Assembly: GCA_032209605.1 (NCBI GenBank)
Contig: JASFXZ010000027.1
Location: 10,187,372 to 10,251,371, forward strand
DNA length: 64,000 nucleotides
Direction: 5' to 3'
Source of the DNA: Mactromeris polynyma
Lineage: Eukaryota; Mollusca; Bivalvia; Venerida; Mactridae
Position 1 is the first letter of the stretch; each line of letters begins with the position of its first letter. Under the pieces are notes generated by a model. The model was not told the DNA's origin. It saw only the letters and a program-made list of their open reading frames with translations, and did no database searches. Positions 44,454-57,125 of this stretch are shown one piece after another. The translations under genes were made by a program, and so were the position numbers.

Positions 44454-46002
44454 CTGAGCAAATGTAGAAACGTCCCACCATATTCAAAGAAATATTGCCG
44501 GAAATCTATAAGGTTGGTGGTACTAAGACCTATACAGAAAATGAAGTTTATTCACTTGTGAATCCATATTAGTTGACCTAATTTTGCTGGAATGAAAATG
44601 TCTCGAGTGAGATAATGGCGAAGTCGGTAGGGGTCAAAATAAAAAATCTGAAGAAAAGTTTGTTTTTTAAAAATGTTTAGGGATTAATGATTTCTCTCCC
44701 TAAAAAGTCCAAGTTGTATCCAGTATGATTAATATCGTGTGTGGCCACCATTTGCACGAATACACGCCGTAATTATACGGCGCATGGACGTGACGTAACG
44801 CACACTTAGTGCGTTAGGCAGGATCCTCCACTCTTGCTGTAAAGCCTGTGGCAAATCTTGAATGTTGTCAATTTGGTGGTTGACCCTGGCCTTACCACCC
44901 AGTTCACTCCAGATGTGCTCTATCGGGTTGAGATCAGGGGAAACCGCAGGCCATGGAAGTACGGCGACATTGTTTCGAGCCAGGTATTGAGTTGTGAGAC
45001 TGGCTGTGTGCGGGCGGGCATTGTCTTGCTGCAGTGTTACACCAGGCCGTGGCGGCGAATGAAAGGCATTGCATGAGGAGTTAGCACATCAGTAATGTAA
45101 CGCTGTGCATTGAGGTTGCCCTGTATGACTACTAGCTCAGTCTTACGGTTACCCATGGCCCCATCCCAAACCATTACACTCCCACCACCGAACCTGTCCC
45201 TCTCAACAACACAACATTCTACGAATCTCTCGTTTTTACGCCTGTAGATGCGTAGCCTACCATCTGCATGGCCGAGTGTGAACCGAGATTCTTCAGTAAA
45301 GAGAATTCGGTTCCAATCAGCCCGCCTCCAATTCAAATGATGTCGTGACCACAATAACCTAGCACCACGGTGACGTCACGTCATTATTTGACCGATATAT
45401 GGGCGTCGTGCTCTGATTGGCTGAGCGTTGCATCGCAAGCGATTACGGATGGTCTGCGATGACACACCGTATCTCCTAGCCGTTACGGTGGCTGGCAACC
45501 TACGCTGACGCAAGTGCGTTAACGTGATGTAGCGATCAGTTCTGGCGGTGTAGATACGGGGGTTACCAGGGCGAGGACGATCGCGAACAGTCCCAGTCTG
45601 TTGGTACCGGGTAGCAAGCCTCTGTGTGGTCTTCAGACAGCAGCCAAACCTGCGGGCGACGGCAGTGGCCGTCATTCCCGCATGAAGCATTCCAAAAGCC
45701 TGATTTCTATCAACTTCAGACAAGTGTGGCATGATGAAAAGAGTGAAAAGGTAAAAAAATCAATTTTCGGATTAGCCTGTGTCGCAATTGATTTATCGAG
45801 CACGTGTATAACGCGCACGTGCATTAAGTGAAAATCAAGGTTCCGGTTGGTGAAGGTTTTCACGTGTTACATTTGGTGTCAACCTTACACAGGTGAATTT
45901 ACAAATTACCAGTGTATCGCATGTTCATTCACTGAATGTGTAACATAAACATAGCCGAAGATATGTCTTTTTAAAAAGTGGGACGTTTCTACATTTGCTC
46001 AG
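44454..46002 (-). mobile_element. Tc1-1, copy B
   Basis: Same ends and TA duplication as 1231-2766. At 1549 bp it keeps the 16 bp that copy A lost near 2030. Confidence 0.92.
44729..45732 (-). pseudogene. Tc1-1 transposase, copy B
   Basis: MPHLSEVDRNQAFGM start. The TGA after GQIMT is shared with copy A. Between 45037 and 45354 the catalytic core reads openly (TEESRFTLGHADGR). One G is missing near 45045 (CACCAGGCCG), which shifts the frame where copy A is open. So each copy carries a different second lesion. Confidence 0.9.
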
Positions 46003-46353
46003 TATATATGGCAACAAACTTTGTAAAATGTTTAAATGCCGAAATAATATGTACTGTATTGTATTACTCGCCTGAGACTGGGTGCAAATCGGTTGTCTGG
46101 AGCCCAGGGTCAGTATATCCTGGGACTGGACCCAATTTGCGCCCAGTGCAGAGTGAAGAACACAACTAGTCACTTTCTGCTACACTGTACTATTAATAGC
46201 TCTCACAGGACCGAGCTTAGAGGCGTCCTTGCTAAATTAAATTTTTCTTTCACAATAGAAAATATATTGAATCCAAGCAAGGCGGCTCGACGCTCGGTCT
46301 TCAAGGCTTTGGAAATATACACCACAGACTGTCAGGTGACAGATAAAATCTAA

Positions 46354-47290
46354 AGCCACACACTCGGCTCATGTTGCTCTATTAATCACAGGACGGTGTG
46401 GAATCCTGAATTACCCATATAACAAAATTGTTAAGTAAATGTATAAAATCTCTACCTGTTACACTCTTCATTTTTGCTTCTGGTCTATAGACCATACTCT
46501 AGTCTATACCTCTATCAAAAATCGCATAACGTTCTGCGTATTTTATGTCTTAATAATTTGTACAACTTATAAAATATTGTAATAAAACAAAATTCATAAA
46601 CACTTGTCTATTATATAGACACTGTAATTAATAGATGGCATTTTCTGCCTGTTGATTTTTATTTAAATTACAGTACTAAATGTGACACACTAGGATTAAT
46701 ATATACGGATGTGTGGTATGGTTTCTACACTGTCCTTGGATAAAAACTTTGAATATAATGAATCCTTGTATAGATATATAAAAAACGCACCTCTGTCCTT
46801 GGATAAAACTTTGAATATAATGAATGTTCTTATAGTCATATGTTTACATAGAATCCTTGTATAGATATCTTATCTATTAAACAAACATGTTTCACATGTA
46901 AATTACATTTTAATTAGGGGGAAGGGATTATTGGGGATTATATTTTAAGCTAACTGTGTATCATAACAGTCATCTGTCAGATACAACATTGTTTTAATCT
47001 GGCTGTTTATGTAAACAGTCCAGACAAAATTGTAATAATCTTTTGTATATCCTTGTATATACTCCGAGCACATGAGCTGAGTTGTGAAGGGAGAGCACCC
47101 TGGCCAAGTATACATAGGGTCGTGCATGGATTATGTCTCTTAATCCCAGCAAATATCATCAACTGTTATCTACACTTGGTATGTGGGCCTGGGGCGGCCG
47201 AGGCGCTGTATCACGATACCAGTCTTATACCAGATCCAGCGCCTTGGCCGCCACGAGCCCACATCACCAAATCAGTCCATTATTTTTTAA
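46354..47290 (+). other. LINE-A structured 3' tail, 5' part, copy B (S8)
   Basis: Duplicate of 3118-4045, with an 8 bp addition near 46470 (TTCATTTT) and the same 62 bp internal duplication. It is cut by Tc1-2 at 47291. Confidence 0.75.
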
Positions 47291-47479
47291 TACACTGACC
47301 CAAAATGAAAACTTTACACTTTATTTTTTGAATATGTGTTTGGTTAGTATATGTTGTTGTAAGTGTTACACATGTTTATCACGATTTCATTGCGGATAAC
47401 GATTATGCAATTGTTTTACAAATCGCCGGTATATTCATGCGTCCAAACAGGAAAAACCTTTTCCTTACTTTGCACGTGC

Positions 47480-48980
47480 GCAGCAACATTGGTTACAAGG
47501 GCGATCCGGCTAGTAGCATTTTGTGTCTTTTTTTCCTTAACGACATATTAAATCATATAAATAAATCTATAAATGGTATTGTAAGCATTGATGATATACA
47601 ATTATTCCTATTATTATTTGCTGACGACGCTGCTGTATTTGCATATGATCCAGTATCGTTACAATCTATCCTAAATGATATAGAACAATACTGTAATACA
47701 TGGAACTTAAGATTGAATGTCGCAAAAACTAAAATAATGATTTTTGAAAAAGGAAGACATACGTCATATGATTTTTTCATTTATAATACACGAATTGACA
47801 TTGTTGAATCATTTAAATATTTAGGAATACATCTTTTTAAAAATGGATGTTGGAACCGCACTCAAAAACGAATTGCCCAACATGCCTCATTCTCATTACA
47901 TAATTTATTTATAGTATACAATAAATTAGATATTTCAGTATCTCAGAGGATCAATCTATTCGACTCTGTTGTTTTGCCAACATTAAACTATTCTGCTGAA
48001 GTCTGGGGTCATCATACGAGCCCAAATATTGAAGCAATTCTCTCCAAATTTTGTAGAAGGATATTATGTGTTAAACGATCAACAAATTTAAACGCTCTGT
48101 ATGGAGAGTTAGGTCGTATACCCTTGTATGTACACAGAAAACTAATATTGATTAAATATTGGATAAAAATATTAACACTTAACGAACAAAGTATACTTTT
48201 TAAAACTTATAAAATGCTTAAGAATGATGCTGATGATGGCCTATCATACAATGGGAGTAATTGGGCATATAATACAAAGAACATTTTAGAACAAATAGGA
48301 TTGTCAAATATGTGGAACAACCAATTTAACATGCTTATTAATTACAAACAACACTGTTAAACAACGAATATTAGACATTTTTCACCAAAGCTGGTATTCT
48401 TCAATTAATAACTCAACTCGCTTAGAAACATACAGTCTATTCAAACACTCATTTAATTTAGAAAGATATCTCGACGTAATCAAAGAATCTAAATTTAGAA
48501 TTGCTCTCGCAAGATTTCGAACATCATCTCATGACCTAGCTGTAGAACGTGGCCGATATTTAAATATACATAGAAACGACAGAATTTGTAAAAACTGTTA
48601 TACAGAAATGATAGAAAACGAATATCATTTTCTATTAATTTGCTCAAAATTCTCAGATTTAAAATCAAAATATATAAAAAAATACTACTACACATGGCCC
48701 ACGAAACAGAAATTGTCTAATCTTATGACAGCAACATCAAACATTATTGTCACCAATTTGGCCAAATACATATTCTACGCCAATCTAATTAGAAATTGAA
48801 TAATTTATGCTCATATTTTGATATATTTTGCTTGTATACATGCACTGTAACATCATGTGCTCTTCAGAAAATCTATGCCTTTTGTTTGTCAGAAATATTT
48901 TTGTATTTTTGTATAATTGCTATAAAACATGTAAATATGTTTTGAATGCAATAAACTATTTGTAGTTGTAGTTGTAATTA
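47480..48980 (+). pseudogene. LINE-C reverse transcriptase fragment, copy B
   Basis: The RT frame is better preserved than in copy A: open from 47437 to 48360, because CGACTCTGTTGTTTTG is complete where copy A lost 5 bp. FADDAAVF is present. After YKQHC the frame shifts, and the C-terminal Cys/His piece is at 48608-48799. One Cys-flanking residue differs (KNCYTEM against KNCNTEM). Confidence 0.82.
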
Positions 48981-49066
48981 CAGGTTTTACACTGACAAGT
49001 AATCATTTGCTGCTTAGCACAGATAAAATATATTGAATTTGTTTTAAAAATCAATTGCATTAAGTG

Positions 49067-49997
49067 ATGCCACGTCTTTCTGAAGATCAGAGAAACCAGG
49101 CTATTGGTATGCTCCGGGCGGGGGTCAATGGTAAATAACGTAAAAAAGCGCGTCATTTTGGCTGCTCCAGACAGACTTTTCATAATCTTGCGAATCGGTA
49201 CAATACTACTGGGTTTGTCAGAGATCGTGCAATACCCGGTCGCTACGTGCTACAACGTTACGTACTGATCGCTTTATCACGTTGACTCACCTACGTAATC
49301 ATTTTTTACCAGCAACCATTACTGCTCGGCGTTACGGGGTTCATGCACAGACGATCATAAACCGTTTGAGACAGAACCGTGTTCCTATTCGTGCTCGTCG
49401 TCCATATTTCACGCGCAACCAGTGGAAATCGATACTTTTTAGCGATGAGTCGCGGTTAACTGTCAGCCATGCAGATGGCAGAACTCGCATATATCGCCGT
49501 AGAAATGAAAGACTTGCAGATTGTTGTATTCAGGCGAGAGACAGATTTGGTGGTGGCAGTATTATGTTCTGGGTGGGATAATGGGGAATTTGAAAACTGA
49601 TCTGGTCATTATCCAAGGAAATCTCAATGCTCATATCAATGTTTTAAACAATACAATGATACCATTCATGCAAAATAACGGACCTGGCACTTTCCAGCAT
49701 GACAATGCAACGCCTCACAAGGCGCGTATAACTACACAATTCCTTGCTCAAAATAATGATAACGTCTTGCCTTGACCCGCTGTATCCCCAGACTTGAACC
49801 CAATAGAACACATATGGGATGAATTGTGTCGGAGTGCCAGGTCCACGCATCCAATTGATACCATAAATGACCTTCGAAATGCACTTGTGCTAGAATGGCA
49901 ACGTATGCCAAATGCGGTCATACAACGTTACGTAAATTCAATGAGGCGTCGTATTCTCCAATGCAATCATTAAAATGGCGGTCACACTGGTTATTGA
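49067..49997 (+). pseudogene. Tc1-2 transposase, copy B
   Basis: As in copy A, with the early stop after VNGK. Four bases (TGTA) present in copy A near 6316 are absent, so the frame breaks at FWVG where copy A reads through. Catalytic motifs still recognisable. Confidence 0.88.
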
Positions 49998-50505
49998 TGC
50001 TTCTAATACAATCATTCAGTCAGTACTTTCCTTTCTCAAAATGTTGTGTGATAATTTACGTTTTTCTAGAATTTTCATTTCGACCCCTCTCAACTTAATT
50101 GTTCATAAAAAATATGCATTGTCAGATTGTTTTTCTCAGTAAATTACATAAACACAATGATATTGCATTGAAGCTTCAAAGAAAAAAAAATTTAACCCCG
50201 AATATACATTTATCAACAAAATATATACTTTTGAAATCGATGTAAAGTTTTCATTTTGGGTCAGTGTAAGACCTTCTCTTCAAAATTTAGCCTCGACATT
50301 ATCAGAACCTGGATAATTGTCAGAAAAAAAATGAATGTATGTCGACTAACACATGTACCTGTGTAAAATTCACTCAATACAACCACATGGTTGACACGCA
50401 CGGATTGCATGAGTAAATCGTGAGCAGGTACATGAATTTAACAATGGGCTGATTTAGTTTCGGTTGGTCGGATATATCGGTCAGAGTACATGTCTGACGT
50501 TTCCC

Positions 50506-51234
50506 CCAACAATTTAAACTTGGTAACCATCTTAAGCACCATCCTACATGGGAGAACATTTTATTTCTCAAGACCGTATTCATAGTTATAAGACAAGGCT
50601 CAGTTCAAAAGGTGCTTTCGCTGTCCCAAAAGTCAAAAGTTTTGGATTAAAATCGTTTTGCTATATGGGATGTTCTCTGTGGAATAAATTACCCCATTGT
50701 ATTGTGAACATCAACTCCCTTTCAGCTTTTAAGCATGCTTTAAAACAACACTTTTTAAACATTCAAAACTAATGTCTTTAGTACATTGATTATGAGGAAA
50801 CTTTTACTGATATTTTGTATCCATTTCGGTAGGGAGGGTTTTAAATTCTCTCACCTGATATTCTGTCTTATTCATGTGGAATTATGATCTATATGTGCAT
50901 AAACAATAAATTTATCTTTAACCTAATATGTTTGAATTAGATTGTATGTAATGAGATGCAGTAATTTGTGATATTTTCATTGTATATAATCTTGTGATAA
51001 TGTGGCATTTCGTGATATATTTATTTTCTTGTTCTGTGATATTATTTAATTAGAATTTTATGCCTCTCTACGTCATGCCACCAACACGTAGGACCACAAT
51101 GGAAATAAGAGTTTACTCTTTATTGTGCTATCCTAGGTGTTGGTGTGTATGGCACGGGTATTATGCACATGTCATAATTATTATTTTAATATTATTGCAT
51201 GTCTTAATTATCCATGTACCATGTATACACAACT
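50506..51234 (+). mobile_element. LINE-D 3' end fragment, copy B
   Basis: Duplicate of 7262-7990. The C-terminal RT frame is 50548-50772, with the same CCAACACGTAGG/CCTAGGTGTTGG stem in the 3' UTR. Confidence 0.75.
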
Positions 51235-52643
51235 AACGAAATAAATATATATACATGTTTATCTAGTATACTTGTATACAAATTTTATCTGTTTAAAACA
51301 TGTTTCACGTGTGAATTGCATATTAATTGGTGTGGGATTATTAGGGATTACCTCTTAAGCTAACCGTGTATTAGGACAGTTTTCTGTCTAATATTACATT
51401 GTTTTAATTGGAATTTGATGTATATCTTTGTATATACTCTGATCTGAGCACATGGGCTGAGTTGTTGGGAAGGGAGAGCACCCTGACCAAATTAATCTTA
51501 GATCAGATCCAGCGCCTTGACCGCCCACGGGCCAACATCACAAAATCAGCCCAATATTTGTTATTTATTAAAATTGACCGGCGGAATCTAAGTGATGGAT
51601 CAATTCATTGACCATTAGGTCACAATTCCGCCGGTCAAAACACTTTAAAACTCCTTTTAACAATCTGCCCATGTAAAACCGACAGTAAAAATCTCAACTT
51701 TAAATATGGGTGGCCTTGCCCCGCATCTGGATGGTGAGTAATCCGTGCCCACCTATCTGGATGTGGGGTGTCGGCCCTCCTACACATCCAGAAATACTAA
51801 TGAAAAAGTATTCAGTGCCGGGACGGAACATATCCACTTCCCTGGCTCCAATCTAGTATCACCGAACCCACTCCCCATCTAGATTTTACTCTATTTATTT
51901 ATAATTACATGTATATGCAAAACTTCTTTTTGAGGCGCTTTAGCGTCTCTTTGCTATCATCGTCTCAACCGGAAGTATACTCGAAGTACCGCCACAATCA
52001 TATTCCTCCTCATGAAAAAAGTACACGTAAAGTCTTATGATTTTATTATAGATTTGAAGAGTGTAATTTATGATTTGTCAGGAATAAATAATTAGTGGAA
52101 TGGCGGCAGCTTTGATATACTGACGGCTTTCCTTGATTATTTTCGAATGAGCGAGATTTCTAGAATAGTCGCGTATTAATTTGTATGAAAGTTCTGCGAG
52201 TGCGTTATCAATCCGACCCACAGGTTGTTGAAAACTATTTGTTTAGTTATCTGTATGACCTTATCTGTATGGTCAACGTTTAAATGGTATGTTTCAAGTT
52301 CCTCTGGAATCGACACCAGAACATCGGGCAACTTGTGGGATCGTGTGCAAATTTATATTCTGCGTCGTTAATCCGACCCACAGGTTGTTGAAAAATACTT
52401 TTTTTATATCTGTATGACCTTATCTGTATGGTCAACATTTAAATGGTATGTTTCAAGTCCCTGTGGAATCGGACACACCATAACATCTGGGCAATTTATG
52501 GGGACGTGTGAATTTTTTATTTTGCGTCGTTTACGGCTACTGGACTTCTCGACATTTGATCAAGGTAAGTTAAAATTTCTTTGTTTTCAGCTTGTAACTC
52601 GTGTATATAATGATAACGATGTGATTTTTTAAATGAGTTGGCA

Positions 52644-52892
52644 ATGTTGTGTACCGGTAAGATTGATTATTTGAGCGAGATTCTGCAAAATTGCGTCAAC
52701 AGCACAGCGATCTCAAATTGGCCATTTCCTGAGAAGTTAGAATATCGGTTCTCGTTTATTGGTGTTGGACGGATAGGGCCGCTACAGCTAGATAGAAATC
52801 TGAATAATATGAGTAGACATGATACAACAGTTGTCAATATTCTATATCGCAGTTTACACAAAATCGAGAGAGACGATGGCACAGCAATTTGA
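52644..52892 (+). CDS. Small unknown reading frame, open in copy B
   Basis: 82 codons from ATG to TGA, with AGA where copy A has a stop. It contains SNWPFPEKLEYRFSFIGVG and RHDTTVVNILYRSLHKIE. No family recognised. Being open only here it may be a relic or an exon; the GTAAG inside its fourth codon region could also be a splice donor. Confidence 0.35.
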   Translation: MLCTGKIDYLSEILQNCVNSTAISNWPFPEKLEYRFSFIGVGRIGPLQLDRNLNNMSRHDTTVVNILYRSLHKIERDDGTAI

Positions 52893-53173
52893 GTTATTTC
52901 CCTTTGTGATTGTCATGAATATTATTATTAATTATTATTATCAAAGTGCCATTTTAAACGAGTAACACTGATTGATCATGACCCAGATTTGTTCGATTGT
53001 ACCAACTTCGGATAGTCACAATTTTCGGATAATTTTATGACAATGTTTCAAATTTGTCTATTTTAGATGACAGCGGTTTAAATCCAGTGAAGAAGATAAA
53101 GGGATAATTGATGAATTTCATCCACAATCATGTCAACCACTTACTGTCCCAAATTGAATTATACTAGACTCCT

Positions 53174-53494
53174 ATGATTTTTGGACTCATATTTCTTCCC
53201 AGGGACGCAAATCCAAATCCAAATGAGAACCCTGACTCCTATGTTGATGTCGCATACCAAGATGACTGGTATACCCTGTCCACTATTTTTGCCTCAGATA
53301 TTTATGACAGTTGTAAAAGTCGCCTTTTCGAGAGACTAGAACATACAATATGTGACCATGCGGAAAAGACGTTAAATGAATACAGAAAGCATAGATCTGT
53401 GATAAAATGTGACTTGATTCGAGATGTTGTATACATTCAGAGAGACAATGGTTATACTGGATTGTCGGAAGATAAAAAACTTTTGAATTTGTAG
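53174..53494 (+). CDS. Hypothetical protein or terminal exon, copy B
   Basis: Same 106-residue frame as 9932-10252, with the same acceptor-like CTTCCCAG after the ATG. Function unknown. Confidence 0.35.
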   Translation: MIFGLIFLPRDANPNPNENPDSYVDVAYQDDWYTLSTIFASDIYDSCKSRLFERLEHTICDHAEKTLNEYRKHRSVIKCDLIRDVVYIQRDNGYTGLSEDKKLLNL

Positions 53495-54978
53495 ATGAGT
53501 ATTTTTGAGAAGAAATATTACTGTATTTGTACTTATTATTCATTGCTTTTCTATAAATGTGTACCAAAATAACTACAATGGAATGAAGGAAATAAAATTA
53601 CAATATTAGATCTTTATATTGGTTTTTGATATCAAGAAAGTTGGAAGTAAAATGTTATGTCAGTCTGAGTTAATGAGGGAAAGTAATAATTAATATTTTA
53701 CTACCTGTGTTGCTAGACACTCATTGAAAACAAAAAGTATGCAAGACACTGTACGTCAATTAAACATAGTATTATATACTGTATATACGGCTTGAACAAG
53801 TTTATACACTGCATGAATGGGAGTCTTGATGCTGAAACAATTAACAGCGTAAACTTTGCGTGTATACATAAAATTGTCATTCTTGGTATTATTTGTTAAT
53901 CCCATTTAACCCTCACAAAAGCAAGTTGATGGTTATGTATTCATAATAGTAATGTATTTCAATATGAAAGTCCAGACTCCTATATTGCAAGTCATATAGT
54001 GATATACTACAGCTATATACAAACGTATTGTTATTTTACAATTGTAAAGTAACACTATGTTTTTAAAGTTGAAGACTGAATCATTTCATTGAGATTTATT
54101 ACTGCACTATATTCCATCTGGAATGGGTCAGGTTACTTGAGTTCATCATGTTAATTCTTGAAAGTACAGAATATTTCTCAATTATATACCAAAAACCCAG
54201 ATGTCCATATTAAACTGATTATCGAAAACAGTTTATAGAATTTTCTGGAAATATATATCGATCAAGCATGAGTGTGTGATGGGGTTAATTCCAAGAAGAG
54301 AGCGGATGGATGGCATAGGAAGATGATTATTGAAATATTATAGAAAACGTACCCTGGAAGCGCCTCTCAGGACCTTCAGTCCTTTGATTTAAATATCGTC
54401 TCTCTGTCAGTTGTATATTTTATGTAAATATTGCACCTTGTTTTAAATACTTTGTTTATTTTTTAGGCACTAGAAAGTTGGCCGTTTTGTTGATATACCA
54501 CGACCTACCAATGACATCTTAAACTTTTTTACCATTGAAGTCTTGTTATTTTAAATACTGCAGAGAGAGGAATCTAAGATATTATTACTTCATTTTTATA
54601 TCTTTAAAGCGGCTGGCCCGCAAAATATTTTTTTATTTATTTTTAATATGATGAAGTTTAATCATAATATATGTATATAAAAGATAGTTAACTGCTAGTC
54701 AGTATTATTAATATAGTATATCTTTCAAAATATAGTAATTGAATAATAGATTTTTTTTAAATATTACTAGTAGTTAAAAAGACATACACAAATTGTCATA
54801 AAATAGTTGTACTTGATTTAGGCACACACACACACATTCATTACATGCTTTATTTAAAAAAGAATACTCCAATAGATTAACCTATAAGATTAAATAGCAA
54901 TATAAAATAGTGAATGCTCGTCCATATGGGATATCCCGGTAGCGAAGGTAAACAAACTCAACTACACTATGTGTTTCT

Positions 54979-55111
54979 AAGTGTCGATTTTTCGCGCACC
55001 TGCTGCAAGAAAATTGAACAGCCAATCAGAATGCAGCATTTGTGCACATAACTCCTAAGTAGGTCAATCCTGTTTTGGGGGCATAGCTCCGCATATATAA
55101 AGGATTGAAAT
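54979..55111 (+). promoter_or_regulatory. Histone-type promoter fragment, copy B (uninterrupted)
   Basis: TTTTTCGCGC, GCCAATCAG and TATATAAA (55094-55101) as in copy A. The downstream DNA runs unbroken through the single CATTTAT at 55112-55118, so this is the empty-site version. Confidence 0.7.
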
Positions 55112-55593
55112 CATTTATTAGCATTAGTTTTCAGATTGAGATGATGATGATGATGACGTGACTTCCGGCGGAAGTGGAAACAAACAAAAATAGTAAAACG
55201 AAAGAAAAATAAAGAAGAAATTTAGAAGAAATATCGAAAAAGAAAAAGAAAAGAAAGATTGGTAACCTCCTCCTCCTCCCCGTCCCTGTTGCTTTCGTTC
55301 TTGTCATTCTTCGTTCTTTGAAATTATTTTATAAAATCACATATTTTCGCGACCCGGTTTTCTTGTTGATATTGCTCTTTTTTCAGGTTCGCCATATTTA
55401 GAATATATTTTAGATTTTATAACCGGGTCTACAAATCTTTCAAAAATTCATTTACATTATAATTACAGTAACAGTGGATTTGGGTTTATTGATCTCTGTG
55501 TGTGTGTCGCCAATATCCTATTTAAGTTTTATTTGTCACCGCTGGTGATTTCTGTACGGTATAGAGTCCCTATCGGTCGGATTCTATTCAAAT

Positions 55594-56955
55594 ATGGCCG
55601 ATCGGGGCTCTACCCGCAAACCCAATATTTCAGCGCCAGAGAGACACCCGCTGGACCTGAGTAGGATTGTGGGGGAGTCCCTGGACCCTCGGGAAAACCA
55701 TAGAATTAGCCATCCATGCAAATTTCTGTGTATTCTGAAGTCCAGGGGTCCTGGGGCTCTCCTCTCCCAGCTTGACGTTATCAAGTTGGGAAAATTACTA
55801 AATGTCCAAATGCCGCTGGTCCGGCGGGTGACCCCTCTGGCGTCAGGTTCGGTGATGTTAGAATTCCCGGGGGCCGAACCCTTGAACAAAATAATAAATG
55901 ACAGAAATCTGAGACTCGGTAAATGTGAGGTGGTAGCATCTCTACCACTTCAGGACCGGGTCACAGACATGATCATCCATGGGGTTCCAAAAAATATTAA
56001 TTTAATAGAGCTCCGCCCCATTTTGCAATTTGAACCTTCAACCGGGGTGGAGCTAGTAGCCATCGATAGGATCATAAATAAAACTAGGGGGGCAACTGGA
56101 TCAGTTAAACTTTCTTTTAGGGGAGCAGTCCCACTTTACGTCAAAATTGGGGAATCTAAAATTTGTTTTAAAACAGAACCATTCATATACACCCCCATGA
56201 GGTGTTACCGTTGTCACGGGTTCGGCCACCGGGCAAACTCTTGTAAAAAATTACAAACATGTTCCAGGTGCTCGGGGGGTCACAGGCCTGAAAACTGCAG
56301 GGAGGACTACTGTCGATGTCCTAACTGCAGTGATAATCATCCGGCCTGGTTCCCGGGATGTCCTCTCTACATTAAAGCACAATGCATAACAATGGCTATG
56401 AGGAGAGAGGGCATCTCGTGGGCTAGGGCGGTGGATTCAGTTTCTCGAGCTGAGAGAACACATCTCGCAGCTCAGAAAAGGAAGGACAGCCACGGGCATC
56501 CAAGCCCAATCAGTGTCTCGACACAAAATACTCCCCCGTCCAAAAAAAATCTCATTTACCTCCACTCCCCCAAACTCTACAGCTCAGGGGGGGGGGGGTG
56601 GACTACGGTGGGAAAAAAGTCGTGCACTGGTAAATCTCCCATTATAGAGATGTCCGGGGCTGTCCCTACCTTACAGACTTCCTCCACGCCACGGGAGACC
56701 CCGAAGCCCTCTCCGATAAAGAGTACGTCCGACGCTGATTCATTCACGGAGGTGTCGGACGTCTCTTCTGCAGTCAGTGAGTGCAGCGACTTTAATGTCA
56801 CGGATGAGGACTCTGTGGTCTCCGTCCACCCCAGTTTCTTTGAATCTTATAGCGAGTTGTCTTTATCTGGGGTGGTCGCAAAGGAGGAAACTCCTATAAA
56901 GAGCATCCCTGGTACCACTTCCAAACCAGACTCATTCACAGAAACAGTACATTAA
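55594..56955 (+). pseudogene. LINE-A0 ORF1, copy B
   Basis: 453 residues, ending at the same TAA as copy A. The G run near 56590 has 12 G against 9 in copy A, adding one Gly in frame. The third knuckle reads FPGC here and FPEC in copy A. RRM-like region and all knuckle Cys/His present. Confidence 0.88.
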
Positions 56956-57125
56956 GAAAAACATTTCAAAATCACACATCAAGACAATAAAATAATTCAC
57001 TTAAACATTGAAGAACTATCAAATATAACAGAAAAGCTAATTTTAGATAAATCACGACCTACCAGATCAAATTTACATAAATTCATCACAAACTTTTTTG
57101 AAAAATCTTTTAATCGGGAAATATA

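Larger units (their letters stand above)
43958..46059 (+). mobile_element. LINE-C fragment with Tc1-1, copy B
   Basis: Duplicate of 730-2823, flanked by TGTATTAC at 43950-43957 and 46060-46067. The LINE C-terminal frame is longer here (44118-44384), because copy A has a small insertion near 990. Confidence 0.85.
39173..46353 (+). pseudogene. LINE-A2 ORF2, broken by insertions and deletions
   Basis: The start MCSGLNIISYN overlaps ORF1 by 8 nt. APE is split by Tc1-4 and has small deletions (15 bp near 39300, about 14 bp near 40975). About 185 bp are lost near 41757, joining AAAAGTGCCA to CTTTGAGTCAC. The RT keeps GTPQG but has FADS instead of FADD (near 42540), removing a catalytic Asp. RNase H is intact to 43957, then LINE-C is inserted; the C-terminal Cys/His piece is at 46068-46353. 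Not functional. Confidence 0.9.
37121..47290 (+). mobile_element. LINE-A2, full-length but broken, with three nested insertions
   Basis: The 5' UTR starts CACATATTTTCGCGACCCGG, shared with LINE-A0. ORF1 37385-39180, ORF2 39173-46353, tail 46354-47290. Inserted are Tc1-4 (39383-40884) and LINE-C with Tc1-1 (43958-46059), and Tc1-2 cuts the tail at 47291. The left 6.1 kb are seen once in the window; the rest is duplicated at 1-4045. Confidence 0.87.
47293..50266 (+). mobile_element. Tc1-2 with nested LINE-C, copy B
   Basis: Same terminal repeats and TA duplication as 4048-7021. Confidence 0.9.
51274..54956 (+). other. LINE-A 3' tail with unknown segment inside, copy B (S9)
   Basis: Duplicate of 8030-11712. 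The inner unknown segment is 51932-54383. The 65 nt hairpin is at 51574-51638, the GCGGCTGGCCCGC hairpin near 54609, and the terminal hairpin near 54932. The two ~162 bp repeats lie at about 52201-52525. Confidence 0.78.
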